A DNA stretch of 64,000 bases from Bermanella sp. WJH001 (GCF_030070105.1 NZ_JASJOO010000005.1:1-64000); one strand, 5' to 3'; shown: positions 7,729-16,838, numbered from the stretch's first letter. A program made the numbers and translations. The notes: generated from the sequence alone by a model not told the origin.

Positions 7729-9375
7729 TTAAACCACCTTAAGGGCTAACTCTGGTGAACCTAATACATGGTTGTCCGGTACGTAATATTCTTCGCTGCT
7801 GGCGCTGTTCCACCAGTTTTTCCAGGGCTCATCAATTGGCTGGCTGTTGACCAACGCGTTGTCTTTCAATATAGGCACAATCGCACCCATGGATACGCTC
7901 AAAGCATTGGGCGTTCGGCGTTTGATCATATTAGGTGTTAATGCTTTCGGGTCTTCTAACCCCATGCTGCCTACTAATTCATAAAAATTATGCAGTGTGT
8001 TGCGCTGAAAGTTGGCAACCCGCTGGCTTTTAATGTTTACATCGAGTGCGCGCCCACGTGCTGGGTCTTGGGTGGCAATGCCTGTTGGACAATGGTTGGT
8101 ATTGCAACTGCGTGATTGAATGCACCCTAGGGCCATCATCATGGTACGCGCAGCATTGACGGTATCCGCTCCGGCTGCCAGTTTACTTAATAGGTCAAAA
8201 CTGGATGCGGTTTTACCGGATGCAATAATTTTAATTTTATCGCGCAGGCCGCAACCAATTAACGCACTGTTAATTAAGTAAACCGCTTCAAGGCATGTCA
8301 TGCCTAAACGATTACTAAATTCAACGGGCGCTGCTCCTGTGCCTCCTTCGGAACCGTCAATGGTGATGAAGTCGGGCAAGATATTGGTTTCTAACATGGC
8401 TTTGCAGATGCTTAAAAATTCAGCAGGGTTACCCACACATAATTTAAACCCAATGGGTTTGCCTTCACTTAAGGTGCGCAGCTGTTTAATAAAACTTAAT
8501 AATGCTTTTGGTGAATGGGCCATAGGGTGGTTAGCCGGTGAGATGCAATCTTGATCTTGAGGCACACCACGAATGGCTGCAATTTCATCATTTATTTTTG
8601 ATTTAGGTAAAACACCACCATGACCGGGTTTTGCCCCTTGGCTTAATTTAATTTCGATCATTTTTATATTGGGCAGGGTGGCGGTTTGTTTAAATTTAGC
8701 CGCATCAAACTCACCACTGTGTGTGCGACAGCCAAATAACCCCGAACCTATTTGCCAAACCAAGTCGCCGCCGTGTTTTAAATGATAAGGGCTGACGCCA
8801 CCTTCACCTGTGTTGTGATAGAACCCACCGATTTTTGCTCCAAGGTTTAATGCTTCGATGGCGTTAGGGCTTAACGAGCCGTAACTCATGGCGCTGATGT
8901 TTAAGTAAGCCGCACTGTAAGGCTGTGTGCAATCATCACCACCAAATACGATGCGTTTATTTTGCTCGCTGACGGTTTTAACATGAAGGCTTTGCCATAG
9001 GCTTAAATAATTGTCTTCTAATAAATTACGCTGTGTTCCAAAGGCAATGGTGTCGCGCTCGTTTTTGGCGCGCTGATACACCAGTGAACGTTGTTCGCGG
9101 TTAAAGGGTAATTCTTCGGTATTGCTGGCAATAAAGTACTGTTGTATTTCAGCGCGAAAGGATTCTAAAAAATAACGAATATAAGCCACAACTGGGTATA
9201 GACGATTAAGCGTGTGTTTGCTCAACAAGACATCGTGTATACCAATCACGCTGTAGATCACAGTGAAAGCTAAAAAACTGTATGAGAGGGCGCTTGGGTT
9301 TAGCCAAACCCAGAATGCGGTTAATGCATTACCCAAGGTTGCTATGAGTAATAACGTTTTTTGCATGATGGTCAT
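7729..9375 (-). CDS. FMN-binding glutamate synthase family protein
   Basis: 548 residues resembling the FMN/iron-sulfur domain of glutamate synthase large subunit, without the amidotransferase domain. Two hydrophobic N-terminal segments (about 5-47) probably anchor it in the membrane. The barrel contains AYLNISAMSYGSLSPNA, KPGHGGVLPKSKI, TIDGSEGGTGAAPVEF and a cysteine cluster CIQSRSCNTNHCPTGIATQ for a 3Fe-4S centre. Stand-alone members of this family are common, and their true substrate and ammonia source are not settled. It faces the photolyase gene tail to tail and lies 27 bp downstream of the AraC regulator on the same strand, which may control it. Confidence 0.88.
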   Translation of the reverse strand: MTIMQKTLLLIATLGNALTAFWVWLNPSALSYSFLAFTVIYSVIGIHDVLLSKHTLNRLYPVVAYIRYFLESFRAEIQQYFIASNTEELPFNREQRSLVYQRAKNERDTIAFGTQRNLLEDNYLSLWQSLHVKTVSEQNKRIVFGGDDCTQPYSAAYLNISAMSYGSLSPNAIEALNLGAKIGGFYHNTGEGGVSPYHLKHGGDLVWQIGSGLFGCRTHSGEFDAAKFKQTATLPNIKMIEIKLSQGAKPGHGGVLPKSKINDEIAAIRGVPQDQDCISPANHPMAHSPKALLSFIKQLRTLSEGKPIGFKLCVGNPAEFLSICKAMLETNILPDFITIDGSEGGTGAAPVEFSNRLGMTCLEAVYLINSALIGCGLRDKIKIIASGKTASSFDLLSKLAAGADTVNAARTMMMALGCIQSRSCNTNHCPTGIATQDPARGRALDVNIKSQRVANFQRNTLHNFYELVGSMGLEDPKALTPNMIKRRTPNALSVSMGAIVPILKDNALVNSQPIDEPWKNWWNSASSEEYYVPDNHVLGSPELALKVV

Positions 9376-9402
9376 ACGGAGACTCTTTTATTTAGTGCGC
9401 CG

Positions 9403-10425
9403 TTATTTACTGCGCATTAATTTTTGTTGGCGATATTCTTTAGGAGTGTACCCGCTCCATTGTTTAAAGGCACGGGTAAAGGCCCGAGGTTCACTAAAGT
9501 TTAACTGCTTGGATATTTTAGCAATGCTGATGGCACGTTTGCCCAATAACTTATTGGCCAGTTCTTGTCGCAGGCTATCTTTTATTTGTTGGTAGTTACT
9601 GCCTTCAGCATTGAGTTTACGCCTTAAGGTTTGCTCGCTCATGGCAAGGGATTTTGCCAGTTCTTCTGAGGTTGGCAGGTTGAGTATGTCATCCTCTTTA
9701 AAGGGTCGTGGGTCTAACTGTTGTTTGATGAGGGCAGTTAAGCTGGTGTCTTCACCGGGAATGGTGAGCATATCAATAGGGGCGCGACGTAAAAATACTT
9801 GTAAGTCCCCTTGAGATTTTATGAGCGGTTCTTGTAGATACTTTTTATGAAAGACCAAACGGTTGTATTTACTTTTTAAATAAGTAGGGCAGCGAAATAG
9901 TAAATCAAACTCGTCGCGATCCAGTGGCGTGTAATTAATATAAGCACCCAATAGTTTAATGGGTTTACCAATATACCAGCTGGCAAAGCGATGCCAGATG
10001 ACGTGCCAGTACTCCACATAAAAATGTTCAAAATCTAATTCGGGGCGGCGAAATTCACTGGTGAAATACACGTGGTCGTCTTCAATGTCTAATGACATGT
10101 GTACTTCGTCAGTGATTTGGTTGTAAAAGCGAATGCCTTTTTGCAATAGCTCTTCAAGGGTTTGGCTGTGGCTGACCCATTCGGCCATTAACTCAAACGT
10201 GCCTACTTTAATAGGCTTTTCGGTAAACCCCATGAATTCGTCATTAAGTTCAAGGGCGATGCCAGCGTACAGTTTGGCCACAAGGTCCACACCAAAGCGA
10301 GCCTTTGGGTCTTTTAACGGTTTTTCAGGAATGCGGTATTTTTTTAACAGGGCGCGGGTATCTATGCCCTTGGCTTTGGCACCGCCGATTGCAGTGAGAA
10401 TATAATGGGTGCCAATGCTTGCCAT
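9403..10425 (-). CDS. AraC family transcriptional regulator
   Basis: 340 residues. The N-terminal two thirds is an arabinose_bd-type ligand domain (about 20-205) of the OruR/ArgR-like group, containing VEYWHVIWHRFASWYIG. The C-terminal 100 residues form the double helix-turn-helix, with LAKSLAMSEQTLRRKLNAEG and IAKISKQLNFSEPRAFTRAF then WSGYTPKEYR. It is probably a one-component activator in the cytoplasm. The 27-bp gap to the FMN glutamate-synthase-like gene suggests co-transcription or local control. Its effector cannot be read from the sequence. The start ATG is near the 17-bp inverted REP (10434-10490). Confidence 0.88.
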   Translation of the reverse strand: MASIGTHYILTAIGGAKAKGIDTRALLKKYRIPEKPLKDPKARFGVDLVAKLYAGIALELNDEFMGFTEKPIKVGTFELMAEWVSHSQTLEELLQKGIRFYNQITDEVHMSLDIEDDHVYFTSEFRRPELDFEHFYVEYWHVIWHRFASWYIGKPIKLLGAYINYTPLDRDEFDLLFRCPTYLKSKYNRLVFHKKYLQEPLIKSQGDLQVFLRRAPIDMLTIPGEDTSLTALIKQQLDPRPFKEDDILNLPTSEELAKSLAMSEQTLRRKLNAEGSNYQQIKDSLRQELANKLLGKRAISIAKISKQLNFSEPRAFTRAFKQWSGYTPKEYRQQKLMRSK

Positions 10426-10433
10426 GATTTTTT

Positions 10434-10490
10434 CGCGAGCAGGCTCGCTCCTACAGGGTTGATGTCATTGAACGAGCGAGCCTGCTCGCG
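10434..10490. repeat. Inverted pair of REP elements behind rlmE
   Basis: Perfect 17-bp arms: CGCGAGCAGGCTCGCTC at 10434-10450 and its complement at 10474-10490, separated by 23 bp. It begins 4 bp beyond the rlmE stop and ends 9 bp from the AraC start. The GCGAGCAGGCTCGCTCCTAC pattern is a widespread gammaproteobacterial REP. Each arm can fold alone or with the other, so it may stop rlmE transcription or stabilise its message end. Confidence 0.85.
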
Positions 10491-10494
10491 ATCA

Positions 10495-11118
10495 TTATTG
10501 GCCTTTAAAGCCCTTGCCCACGATATACACTTCGCGCGAGCGTGGACGAGAGGCGGCCGGTTTACGAATCAGCACTTTATCAAACGAGCTACGCACGTCT
10601 TTTAAGTATTCTTCATAACCCACACCTTGGAAAACTTTGGCACAAAAATGACCACCAGGTTTGAGCACGCTGCGGGCCATATCAAGGGCAAGTTCAACTA
10701 AGTACATAGATGAGTATTGGTCAGTGGCATTTACACCACTGATGTTAGGGGCCATGTCTGAGATCACCACGTCCACAGGTTCACCGTTAATGCTGGCCAT
10801 AATCTCATCAAATACGGCTTCTTCGGTAAAGTCACCTTGAATAAAAGTAACACCCGCTAGGGCATCCATTGGCAGGATATCGGATGCAATGGTGCGCCCT
10901 TTATCGCCCACCCATGGGGCCACAATTTGAGACCAACCTCCTGGGGCTGAGCCCAAATCCATCACCACATTGCCTGGGCGAATGAGTTTGTCTTTTTCGT
11001 TGATCTCAATGAGTTTGTAACTGGCGCGTGAACGGTAGCCGTCGATTTGAGCGCGTTTAACGTAAGGGTCGTTAACGTGCTCATCTAACCACTTTTTGCT
11101 GGTCTTGGATCTGGCCAT
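10495..11118 (-). CDS. rlmE: 23S rRNA (uridine-2'-O)-methyltransferase RlmE
   Basis: 207 residues from the ATG at 11118 ([20 protein letters not shown]), which I prefer over the longer frame starting at 11187 because the family begins here. Motifs of the FtsJ fold are clear: the SAM-binding [35 protein letters not shown] with the catalytic Asp, and a Lys in the [11 protein letters not shown] segment. The enzyme methylates U2552 in the A loop of 23S rRNA on the 50S subunit. It is usually next to ftsH, but here it stands alone, ending at the REP pair and with a divergent FAD dehydrogenase about 300 bp upstream. Confidence 0.95.
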   Translation of the reverse strand: MARSKTSKKWLDEHVNDPYVKRAQIDGYRSRASYKLIEINEKDKLIRPGNVVMDLGSAPGGWSQIVAPWVGDKGRTIASDILPMDALAGVTFIQGDFTEEAVFDEIMASINGEPVDVVISDMAPNISGVNATDQYSSMYLVELALDMARSVLKPGGHFCAKVFQGVGYEEYLKDVRSSFDKVLIRKPAASRPRSREVYIVGKGFKGQ

Positions 11119-11413
11119 GTATGTATACCGTACTGCAGGTTTGTTCGAATTGGAGCGCATTGTACGCCTGATGTGAGAGTAGGGCAAAACGCAGTGATTC
11201 TGGAGTGTCCTCTACAATGCGGGAGAGTGCTCAGTGTGCCCGCTGAGCAAAGAGAGTGTATTGGGTATGCACGCGGCCAAACGTTATATAAACCCCTAAC
11301 AACACCGCCAGTTATCACCTGACAATACCCCAACCAATCGCTACAATAGCGCCTATTATTTTAGTTACCCCCATTACTTCTTTTGCCGGAGACACCGGCC
11401 AGGAACGCGCCCC

Positions 11414-13060
11414 ATGATTCGTATTACAGAATTAGCACTGCCCCTTGATCATCCACAAGACGCCATTGAAGCCGCGCTTTTAAAACGCCTTGGTATCAAA
11501 AAAGCCGATCTCATCGACTTATTAGTATTCAAACGCAGCTACGATGCCCGTAAAAAGAACACCGAAATTAAGTTTGTTTACATTTTAGATGTCACCTTAA
11601 AAGATGATGTCGAAGCCCAAGTGCTGGCTAAATTTGCCGACGATGCCCACGTGAAACCGGCACCGGATACCAACTACTACCCAGTGCCAGCGGCACCAGC
11701 AGATTTAACCGAGCGCCCTGTGGTCATTGGTTTTGGCCCCTGTGGTTTATACGCAGCGCTGACGTTAGCTCAAGCCGGTTACAAACCCATTGTATTAGAG
11801 CGTGGTAAAGAAGTGCGCGCCCGTACCAAAGACACTTGGGCGCTTTGGCGTAAACACGAATTAAATACCGAATCTAACGTGCAGTACGGTGAAGGTGGCG
11901 CGGGTTTATTTTCTGATGGCAAGCTTTACAGCCAAATCAAAGACCCTAAATTTTATGGCCGTAAAGTCATGCATGAATTTGTGCGTGCAGGTGCCCCAGA
12001 AGAAATCATGTATGTGAGCAAACCTCACATTGGTACCTTCCGTTTAACCGGCGTGGTATCCAAAATGCGCGAAGAGATCAAAGCCCTTGGTGGTGAAGTA
12101 CGCTTTGAAAGCAAAGTCACTGATATTCAAATTGAAGATGGCCGTATTACCCAAGTGGGTTTAGCAAACGGTGAAACCATCAACAGCCGATATGTGGTGT
12201 TAGCTCTTGGCCACAGTGCCCGTGATACCTTCCGTTTGTTGCATAAAAAAGGTGTGTTCATTGAAGCTAAACCATTTGCTATTGGCTTTAGGGTTGAGCA
12301 TCCACAATCATTGATCGACACCGCCCGTTTAGGTAAATACGCTGGCCACCCAGAGCTGGGCGCGGCGGATTATAAAGTGATTCACCACGCTAAAAATGGC
12401 CGCGCGGTTTACAGCTTTTGTATGTGCCCAGGGGGCACAGTGGTAGCGGCCACATCAGAAGAGGGTCGTGTGGTTACCAACGGCATGAGCCAATATTCCC
12501 GTAATGAGCGCAACGCCAACTCAGGTATTGTGGTGGGCATTCACCCAGAGAAAGACTTCCCAGGTGGCCCGTTAGCCGGTGTGGAATTACAAGAAAAACT
12601 TGAAAGCCACGCCTTTGAAATGGGCGGGCGTGATTACAGCGCACCGGGTCAATTAGTGGGGGACTTTGTAAAAGGCAAAGCGTCCACACAACTGGGTGAA
12701 GTGGAGCCGTCTTACAAACCGGGTATTAAATTAACCGACTTGGCGGATGCGTTACCTAGTTATGCCATTGAAGCCATGCGCGAAGCCTTCCCAGCATTTG
12801 GTAAAAAAATCCGCGGCTTTGATCGACCCGACGCCATTTTAACTGGTATAGAAACCCGTACCTCAAGCCCGATTCGCATTACCCGTGATAACGACACCCT
12901 GCAAAGTTTAAATACGCGCGGTTTATATCCAGCCGGTGAGGGTGCTGGTTACGCTGGCGGCATTTTATCGGCAGGCGTGGACGGCATTAAAGTGGCCGAA
13001 GCGTTAGTGCGCGACATGCTGGCGGATTTGAACGGTGAGCAAAAAGGCGACGTAAAATGA
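11414..13060 (+). CDS. FAD-dependent dehydrogenase (COG2509 type)
   Basis: 548 residues. An N-terminal ~90-residue ferredoxin-like lead-in contains a KRSYDARKKNTEIKFVY segment. It precedes the dinucleotide fold VVIGFGPCGLYAALTLAQAG (GxGxxG near 106-111) and an LERGKEVRART segment. Later motifs are GEGGAGLFSDGKLYSQI, VVLALGHSARDTF and, near the C-terminus, GLYPAGEGAGYAGGILSAGVDG, which contacts FAD. The family is conserved but its electron acceptor and substrate are unknown. The stop overlaps the start of the next methyltransferase gene by 4 bp (ATGA), so the two are translationally coupled. Confidence 0.9.
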   Translation: MIRITELALPLDHPQDAIEAALLKRLGIKKADLIDLLVFKRSYDARKKNTEIKFVYILDVTLKDDVEAQVLAKFADDAHVKPAPDTNYYPVPAAPADLTERPVVIGFGPCGLYAALTLAQAGYKPIVLERGKEVRARTKDTWALWRKHELNTESNVQYGEGGAGLFSDGKLYSQIKDPKFYGRKVMHEFVRAGAPEEIMYVSKPHIGTFRLTGVVSKMREEIKALGGEVRFESKVTDIQIEDGRITQVGLANGETINSRYVVLALGHSARDTFRLLHKKGVFIEAKPFAIGFRVEHPQSLIDTARLGKYAGHPELGAADYKVIHHAKNGRAVYSFCMCPGGTVVAATSEEGRVVTNGMSQYSRNERNANSGIVVGIHPEKDFPGGPLAGVELQEKLESHAFEMGGRDYSAPGQLVGDFVKGKASTQLGEVEPSYKPGIKLTDLADALPSYAIEAMREAFPAFGKKIRGFDRPDAILTGIETRTSSPIRITRDNDTLQSLNTRGLYPAGEGAGYAGGILSAGVDGIKVAEALVRDMLADLNGEQKGDVK

Positions 13061-13890
13061 AATTAGACGACGCTAAAAAACTGCATCAAAAAAAATACCG
13101 CACTCAACTAGGGTATTACCTAGTGGAAGGTGAACATTTAATTTTAGAATTACAAAAAGCGGCGAATAATCATCCGCACAACTTTAAAAACACCCAGTTA
13201 TATGTGACTGAAGAATATCAAGACTGGGCAAATAATCTGGATGGTGATTTTAAAATTTTTACCATCAGCAAAAAACACATGGCGCAGCTGAGTGATACCA
13301 AAACCCCACAGGGTATTGTAGCGTGTGTGCCGCTGCCTGATTTGAAACAAGCGCAATTAGATCAACAAGTAACACACCCTTCGACGGACGTTCGCGGGCT
13401 CACTGCTCAGGGCGATCCTTCGACTGACGGTGCTTCGCACCTGCTCAGGATGGGCGGGAAAGAGAAGTGTATTTATCTGCACGAAGCACAAGACCCAGGT
13501 AACCTTGGCACCATCTTAAGAACCCTTGCATGGTTTGGTGGTTTTAAATTATTACTGAGCCCAAATTCGGTAGACCCGTTTAATCCAAAAGTGGTGCGTT
13601 CAAGCATGGGCGCGATTTTCCATGTGCCCATGGAGCTAAACGTAGAACTTGCTGATTTGCAAAATCGTTTTAAAACCTTTGCCTATTTAGATATGCAAGG
13701 CGAAAAAGTAAATAGCCAAAAATTTGCAGAATTTGATTGTTATTTATTTGGCAACGAAGCCCGTGGAGTACCCCGCGATGCGCTGGCGGCTTTTAATGCC
13801 ACTGCGTTTACTATTCCTGGTAGTGGGGTCATTGAGTCACTGAATTTGGCCAGTGCGGTGAATATGTGTGCCTATCAATTATCTTTATAG
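13057..13890 (+). CDS. SpoU/TrmH-family RNA 2'-O-methyltransferase with an in-frame repeat insertion
   Basis: 277 residues. The N-terminal substrate-binding domain (about 1-100) includes YLVEGEHLILE and TPQGIVACV. The C-terminal SPOUT knot carries HEAQDPGNLGTILRTLAWFG, FGNEARGVP and IPGSGVIESLNLASAVNMC, the three conserved SAM/dimer motifs. Between the domains (residues about 106-137) lies a segment, THPSTDVRG...GDPSTDG..., encoded by DNA with two CTTCGAC...CTCAGG units (13377-13455) like those found between genes. The insertion keeps the frame and falls in the linker, so activity may survive. The exact RNA target is not determinable. Confidence 0.88.
   Translation: MKLDDAKKLHQKKYRTQLGYYLVEGEHLILELQKAANNHPHNFKNTQLYVTEEYQDWANNLDGDFKIFTISKKHMAQLSDTKTPQGIVACVPLPDLKQAQLDQQVTHPSTDVRGLTAQGDPSTDGASHLLRMGGKEKCIYLHEAQDPGNLGTILRTLAWFGGFKLLLSPNSVDPFNPKVVRSSMGAIFHVPMELNVELADLQNRFKTFAYLDMQGEKVNSQKFAEFDCYLFGNEARGVPRDALAAFNATAFTIPGSGVIESLNLASAVNMCAYQLSL
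13377..13455 (+). repeat. Intergenic-type repeat inserted inside the methyltransferase gene
   Basis: Two units of the pattern CTTCGAC...GCTCAGG lie in tandem, 13379-13411 and 13417-13450, each with an internal GC-rich hairpin (for example GGTGCTTCGCACC at 13429-13441). The same core occurs as ATCCTGAGCCAGTCGAAGGG at 14139-14158 in the following intergenic region. A repeat normally seen between genes has been captured in coding DNA. Confidence 0.75.
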
Positions 13891-14661
13891 AAGAGTGGTT
13901 GCCTGTGTGAATTAGGCTTCTAATTTACTTTGTAGGAGGCCCCGCGCCCGGTCCGCAGTCTTACCCGCGAATGAACGTCACCCCCGAGTGCTTTTTTGGG
14001 GCGGGTATCCATTTCCGTATGTGTGTTATTTGGATAGTGTGAATTATTTGAATTTTTGCAATCTGGCTAATCAAAGCCCGCACGGTTTTCTTTTCTGGGT
14101 GCCTTTTAAAAAGAAATTGGCCCCAACCCCTCCGTCTATCCTGAGCCAGTCGAAGGGCGAGCCTAATTATCCACGGCAGGCATCTTGTCATCGCTCTAAG
14201 GCATCCATGCCTTCGCGATATTAGTACATCCTAGTACGTCATATTTAATTAGGTATTGGATATTGCCGTGAATAAATGGCGCATTATGTTATCGCTTCGT
14301 GCTTGGTTTGCTGTTGGTTCTGAAACGGTTTGGTTTATTTTGTAGGAACCAGCACCCGCGGGTGTATGGTGGGCTACCCCCTTGATCATTGCCCTTATTG
14401 AGAAGAATGGCAATGAATGACGGTTTACTGAATCTTGCAATTTAGGCAAGTTTATCAGTGCGATGTCTCTGTAGTTAGTGGGATAAAAAAAGAATGGAAG
14501 ATTTGCCAAAAAAGTCATCATCCTTCATTATTAGTGAATTATAAGAATGTTTCGAAAAAATGCTTTATCTAACAGTACAATATATTATTTAATCACGTTA
14601 CATAGAATGGACTGTTAGACATTCATAAATAAGCAATGTCGATATTTAAAAGGATACTGAA
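13891..14661. other. Gene-free region with REP-like debris and the left inverted repeat of an island
   Basis: 771 bp with no convincing gene. It contains TTTGTAGGAGGCCCCGCGCC (13931-13950), the CTTCGAC/CTGAG repeat core (14139-14158), a GCAGGCATC...GCATCCATGCC segment and the left copy of a ~95-bp element (14004-14095). The frames over 60 codons here read repeat DNA and show no protein family. The last 100 bp before 14662 are very AT-rich and include the promoter region and an AAGGATACTGAA ribosome binding site of the DUF262 gene. Confidence 0.7.
14004..14095 (-). repeat. Left copy of a ~95-bp element flanking the DUF262-HEPN island
   Basis: Read on the minus strand it begins GAAAAGAAAACCGTGC, has AAATAATTCACA in the middle and ends ACACACATACGGAAATGGATACC. 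The right copy at 16743-16838 has GAAAAGAAAAACCGTGC, AAATAATTCACA and CGCACATGCGTAAAGATG in the same order on the plus strand. Similarity by eye is about 70 percent over the length. The two copies therefore form a diverged inverted pair around the island. Confidence 0.65.
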
Positions 14662-15714
14662 ATGGCTGACTTAGAATCAGTAATTGCTACAAAACGAAAT
14701 TCGTTAAAAACTGATCGTTTAGATATGTCGTTCGGTGAATTAATGAATATGTATGAAGATGGCGATTTGTTTATTTCTCCTGAGTATCAACGTGTATTTA
14801 GATGGTCTCTTTTTCAGCAAACTAGATTCATTGAGTCTGTTTTATTAGGTATTCCAATTCCACCAATATTTGTTGCTGAAGATGATGAGGGGAAGTGGGA
14901 AGTTGTTGATGGGCTTCAGCGAATATCAACAATATTTGCCTTTTTTGGCTTACTGGAAGATATACCAGATAAAAATAATACTACTCTAACCCAAGGTGAA
15001 TTAGTTGAAGAGTTAGAAAGTTTAACTATTGATGAATTACCAATTAAATTAAAAACTACTATAAAGCGTTCAGTATGTAGAGTTGAGATTGTTAAGTGGG
15101 ATAGCAAAGAAGATATCCGTTATGAATTATTCAATAGGCTGAATACTGGGTCTAGTCCGTTATCAGATCAAGAGATTAGAAATTGTATTTTTAGAAGTTA
15201 TCCTGTAGATCTTAATAAAATCCTTAAGGAAGTTGCTGGAAAACCTGAGTTTGTTGAGTTAATAAGTCCAAGTGATTCAAAAAAAGAGCAGATGTTTTTA
15301 GAAGAGTTGGTGCTTAGGTATTTCGCTTTTAAAAATCTTGATGGTGACTTTAAGACAACAGTTCCTCAGTTTCTAAGTGAATACATGAAATCAGTTTCTA
15401 GTAATGAGGTTCCGTTTGACCTAGAAAAAGAGAAGCTGGAAATATCCAATTTAATAGATTTTCTAGTAGGTAGTTACGGAAAAAAAGTTTTTAGACCTAA
15501 GGGGAATTTTGCGCTACATATATTTGATTCTCTATCCTATGCATTGCCGAAATCATTTTCTGAAATTATTGGTAATGAAGAGAAAATAAAGGAAAAAATT
15601 GACCGGTTGTTAGAAGATGAGGAATACAACAGTATCGGAACAAGCACTTTTTCAACCGGCAGGATTAGAAAACGAATGGATAGGGCTTCGGAGATATTTT
15701 TAGATGTCACATGA
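14662..15714 (+). CDS. DUF262 domain protein (ParB/GmrSD N-terminal-like), first gene of a putative defence pair
   Basis: 350 residues. The N-terminal DUF262 domain has PEYQRVFRW (40-48), VVDGLQRIS (81-89, a variant of the usual DGQQR, with Leu for the first Gln) and FNRLNTGSSPLSDQEIRN (about 157-174). This ParB/sulfiredoxin-like fold occurs in type IV restriction GmrSD and in several NTP-dependent defence proteins, where it binds or hydrolyses nucleotides. The C-terminal HNH domain (DUF1524) of GmrSD is absent, so it probably does not cut DNA on its own. The start has an AAGGATACTGAA site. The gene is much more AT-rich than its neighbours and overlaps the HEPN gene by 11 bp. Confidence 0.88.
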   Translation: MADLESVIATKRNSLKTDRLDMSFGELMNMYEDGDLFISPEYQRVFRWSLFQQTRFIESVLLGIPIPPIFVAEDDEGKWEVVDGLQRISTIFAFFGLLEDIPDKNNTTLTQGELVEELESLTIDELPIKLKTTIKRSVCRVEIVKWDSKEDIRYELFNRLNTGSSPLSDQEIRNCIFRSYPVDLNKILKEVAGKPEFVELISPSDSKKEQMFLEELVLRYFAFKNLDGDFKTTVPQFLSEYMKSVSSNEVPFDLEKEKLEISNLIDFLVGSYGKKVFRPKGNFALHIFDSLSYALPKSFSEIIGNEEKIKEKIDRLLEDEEYNSIGTSTFSTGRIRKRMDRASEIFLDVT

Positions 15715-16324
15715 GGTGGTTGTTGAAATTCAAATGGATAATAATTGGAGAGATGGTGAGCTTGCAAAATTCAAGGTTAATCCACACAAAGTAGATCAGC
15801 AATTATGGGATAGGATGTGTATTCCAATGATATATGCTCATTGGGAAGGGTATGTTGTTAGTTCTTTGAGAGTACTTATTGGACATCTAAATAAATTACA
15901 ACTAAGCCCTAAGGAGGTCGATACTAAGTTAATAGTTATTGGCCTTGGGAATACTTACAATTCTTTAAGTGGTAAACAGAGGTTTGATCAGAAAGTTGAT
16001 TTTACAAATAAATTTATTGGTCTTTTTGAAAATGCCATAAAATTTAAGAAAGAAATAGATACGAAATCAAACTTGAATAGCAAAGTTCTTAAGGAATTAT
16101 GTGATATGTTTGGGTTTAAATTTGATAGTTTCGAAAATGTATCAAGTGATATAAATAGAATTGTAACCTTTCGAAATAAAATAGCACATGGTGAAAATTC
16201 AATTTTACCTGATACGGATAGTATTGAAAAATATATATCATCTGTAGCAATTGCTACTGATATCCTATTGCAGGAAATAGATAATTTTCTATCGAATAAG
16301 ACTTACCTTCAGAAGGTAGCTTGA
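15704..16324 (+). CDS. MAE_28990/MAE_18760-like HEPN putative RNase, partner of the DUF262 protein
   Basis: 206 residues. CIPMIYAHWEGYVVSSL (about 39-55) and the late FRNKIAHGE segment match HEPN-type proteins of the MAE_28990/MAE_18760 group. The latter gives the R-x4-H catalytic motif of HEPN RNases (Arg157, His162). It overlaps the DUF262 gene by 11 bp. GGAG lies about 10 bp before the ATG at 15704; an alternative start is the ATG at 15734. HEPN proteins with this motif typically cut RNA as toxins or abortive-infection effectors. I infer that the DUF262 partner senses or controls it. No methylase or helicase is present nearby, so the unit appears to have two genes only. Confidence 0.82.
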   Translation: MSHEVVVEIQMDNNWRDGELAKFKVNPHKVDQQLWDRMCIPMIYAHWEGYVVSSLRVLIGHLNKLQLSPKEVDTKLIVIGLGNTYNSLSGKQRFDQKVDFTNKFIGLFENAIKFKKEIDTKSNLNSKVLKELCDMFGFKFDSFENVSSDINRIVTFRNKIAHGENSILPDTDSIEKYISSVAIATDILLQEIDNFLSNKTYLQKVA

Positions 16325-16742
16325 ACTAAAGGGGCTGTGATGTAGGTCGGACACTGCCAAACACAGATCCTTTCTGAAAAGCTATAATATTCGACTTACA
16401 ATTGATTCTAACGCAGTAAAAGGTCAGAGCATCTACCCCCTTAACACAAATTCCTAATAAGCCTCTTCAAAGCATTAGCGGTAAACCCATTAGGTTAAAC
16501 AGCCTGAGATGTTGTGGCAGCTGATAACAACCTTTAATACAGGCCAATTCTTTAAGCCCCTTTTTCGTATGTGAAAGGCACTTTCAATCAAGGTGACAGA
16601 GTATTTGAAGTCTTTTGGCAAACCAAACCCGTTTTGATATTAATATGCGGCATCCGAGCGCCACATCACCAGAGCGTTTAGGTAATATACAAGGTTGGTG
16701 GCGTGAGGCTAGCCGCGAAGCGGGGGTACGGGGTGCAACCCC

Positions 16743-16838
16743 GAAAAGAAAAACCGTGCTGGCAAAAGCGAAGACTCTTGAGGCCATTAAAATAATTCAC
16801 ATTATTTATATAACGCACATGCGTAAAGATGTATACCA
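16743..16838 (+). repeat. Right copy of the ~95-bp element flanking the island
   Basis: Counterpart of 14004-14095 in opposite orientation (GAAAAGAAAAACCGTGC ... AAATAATTCACA ... GCACATGCGTAAAG ... GTATACC). Both copies can be read in a similar frame (KTV ... IIH-I-ITH-RK), which reflects shared DNA ancestry and does not mean a gene. Confidence 0.65.

Noticed and set aside
13961-14191. Reading frame of 76 codons on the minus strand in the gap left of the DUF262 gene
   Set aside because: It runs through repeat DNA (the CTGAGCCAGTCGAAGGG core and the ~95-bp element). Similarity to a frame at 16615 comes from shared repeat DNA, with no start signal or protein family.
14249-14521. 90-codon minus-strand frame in the 13.9-14.7 kb gap
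   Set aside because: No ribosome binding site, no family, and composition of low-complexity AT-rich intergenic DNA.
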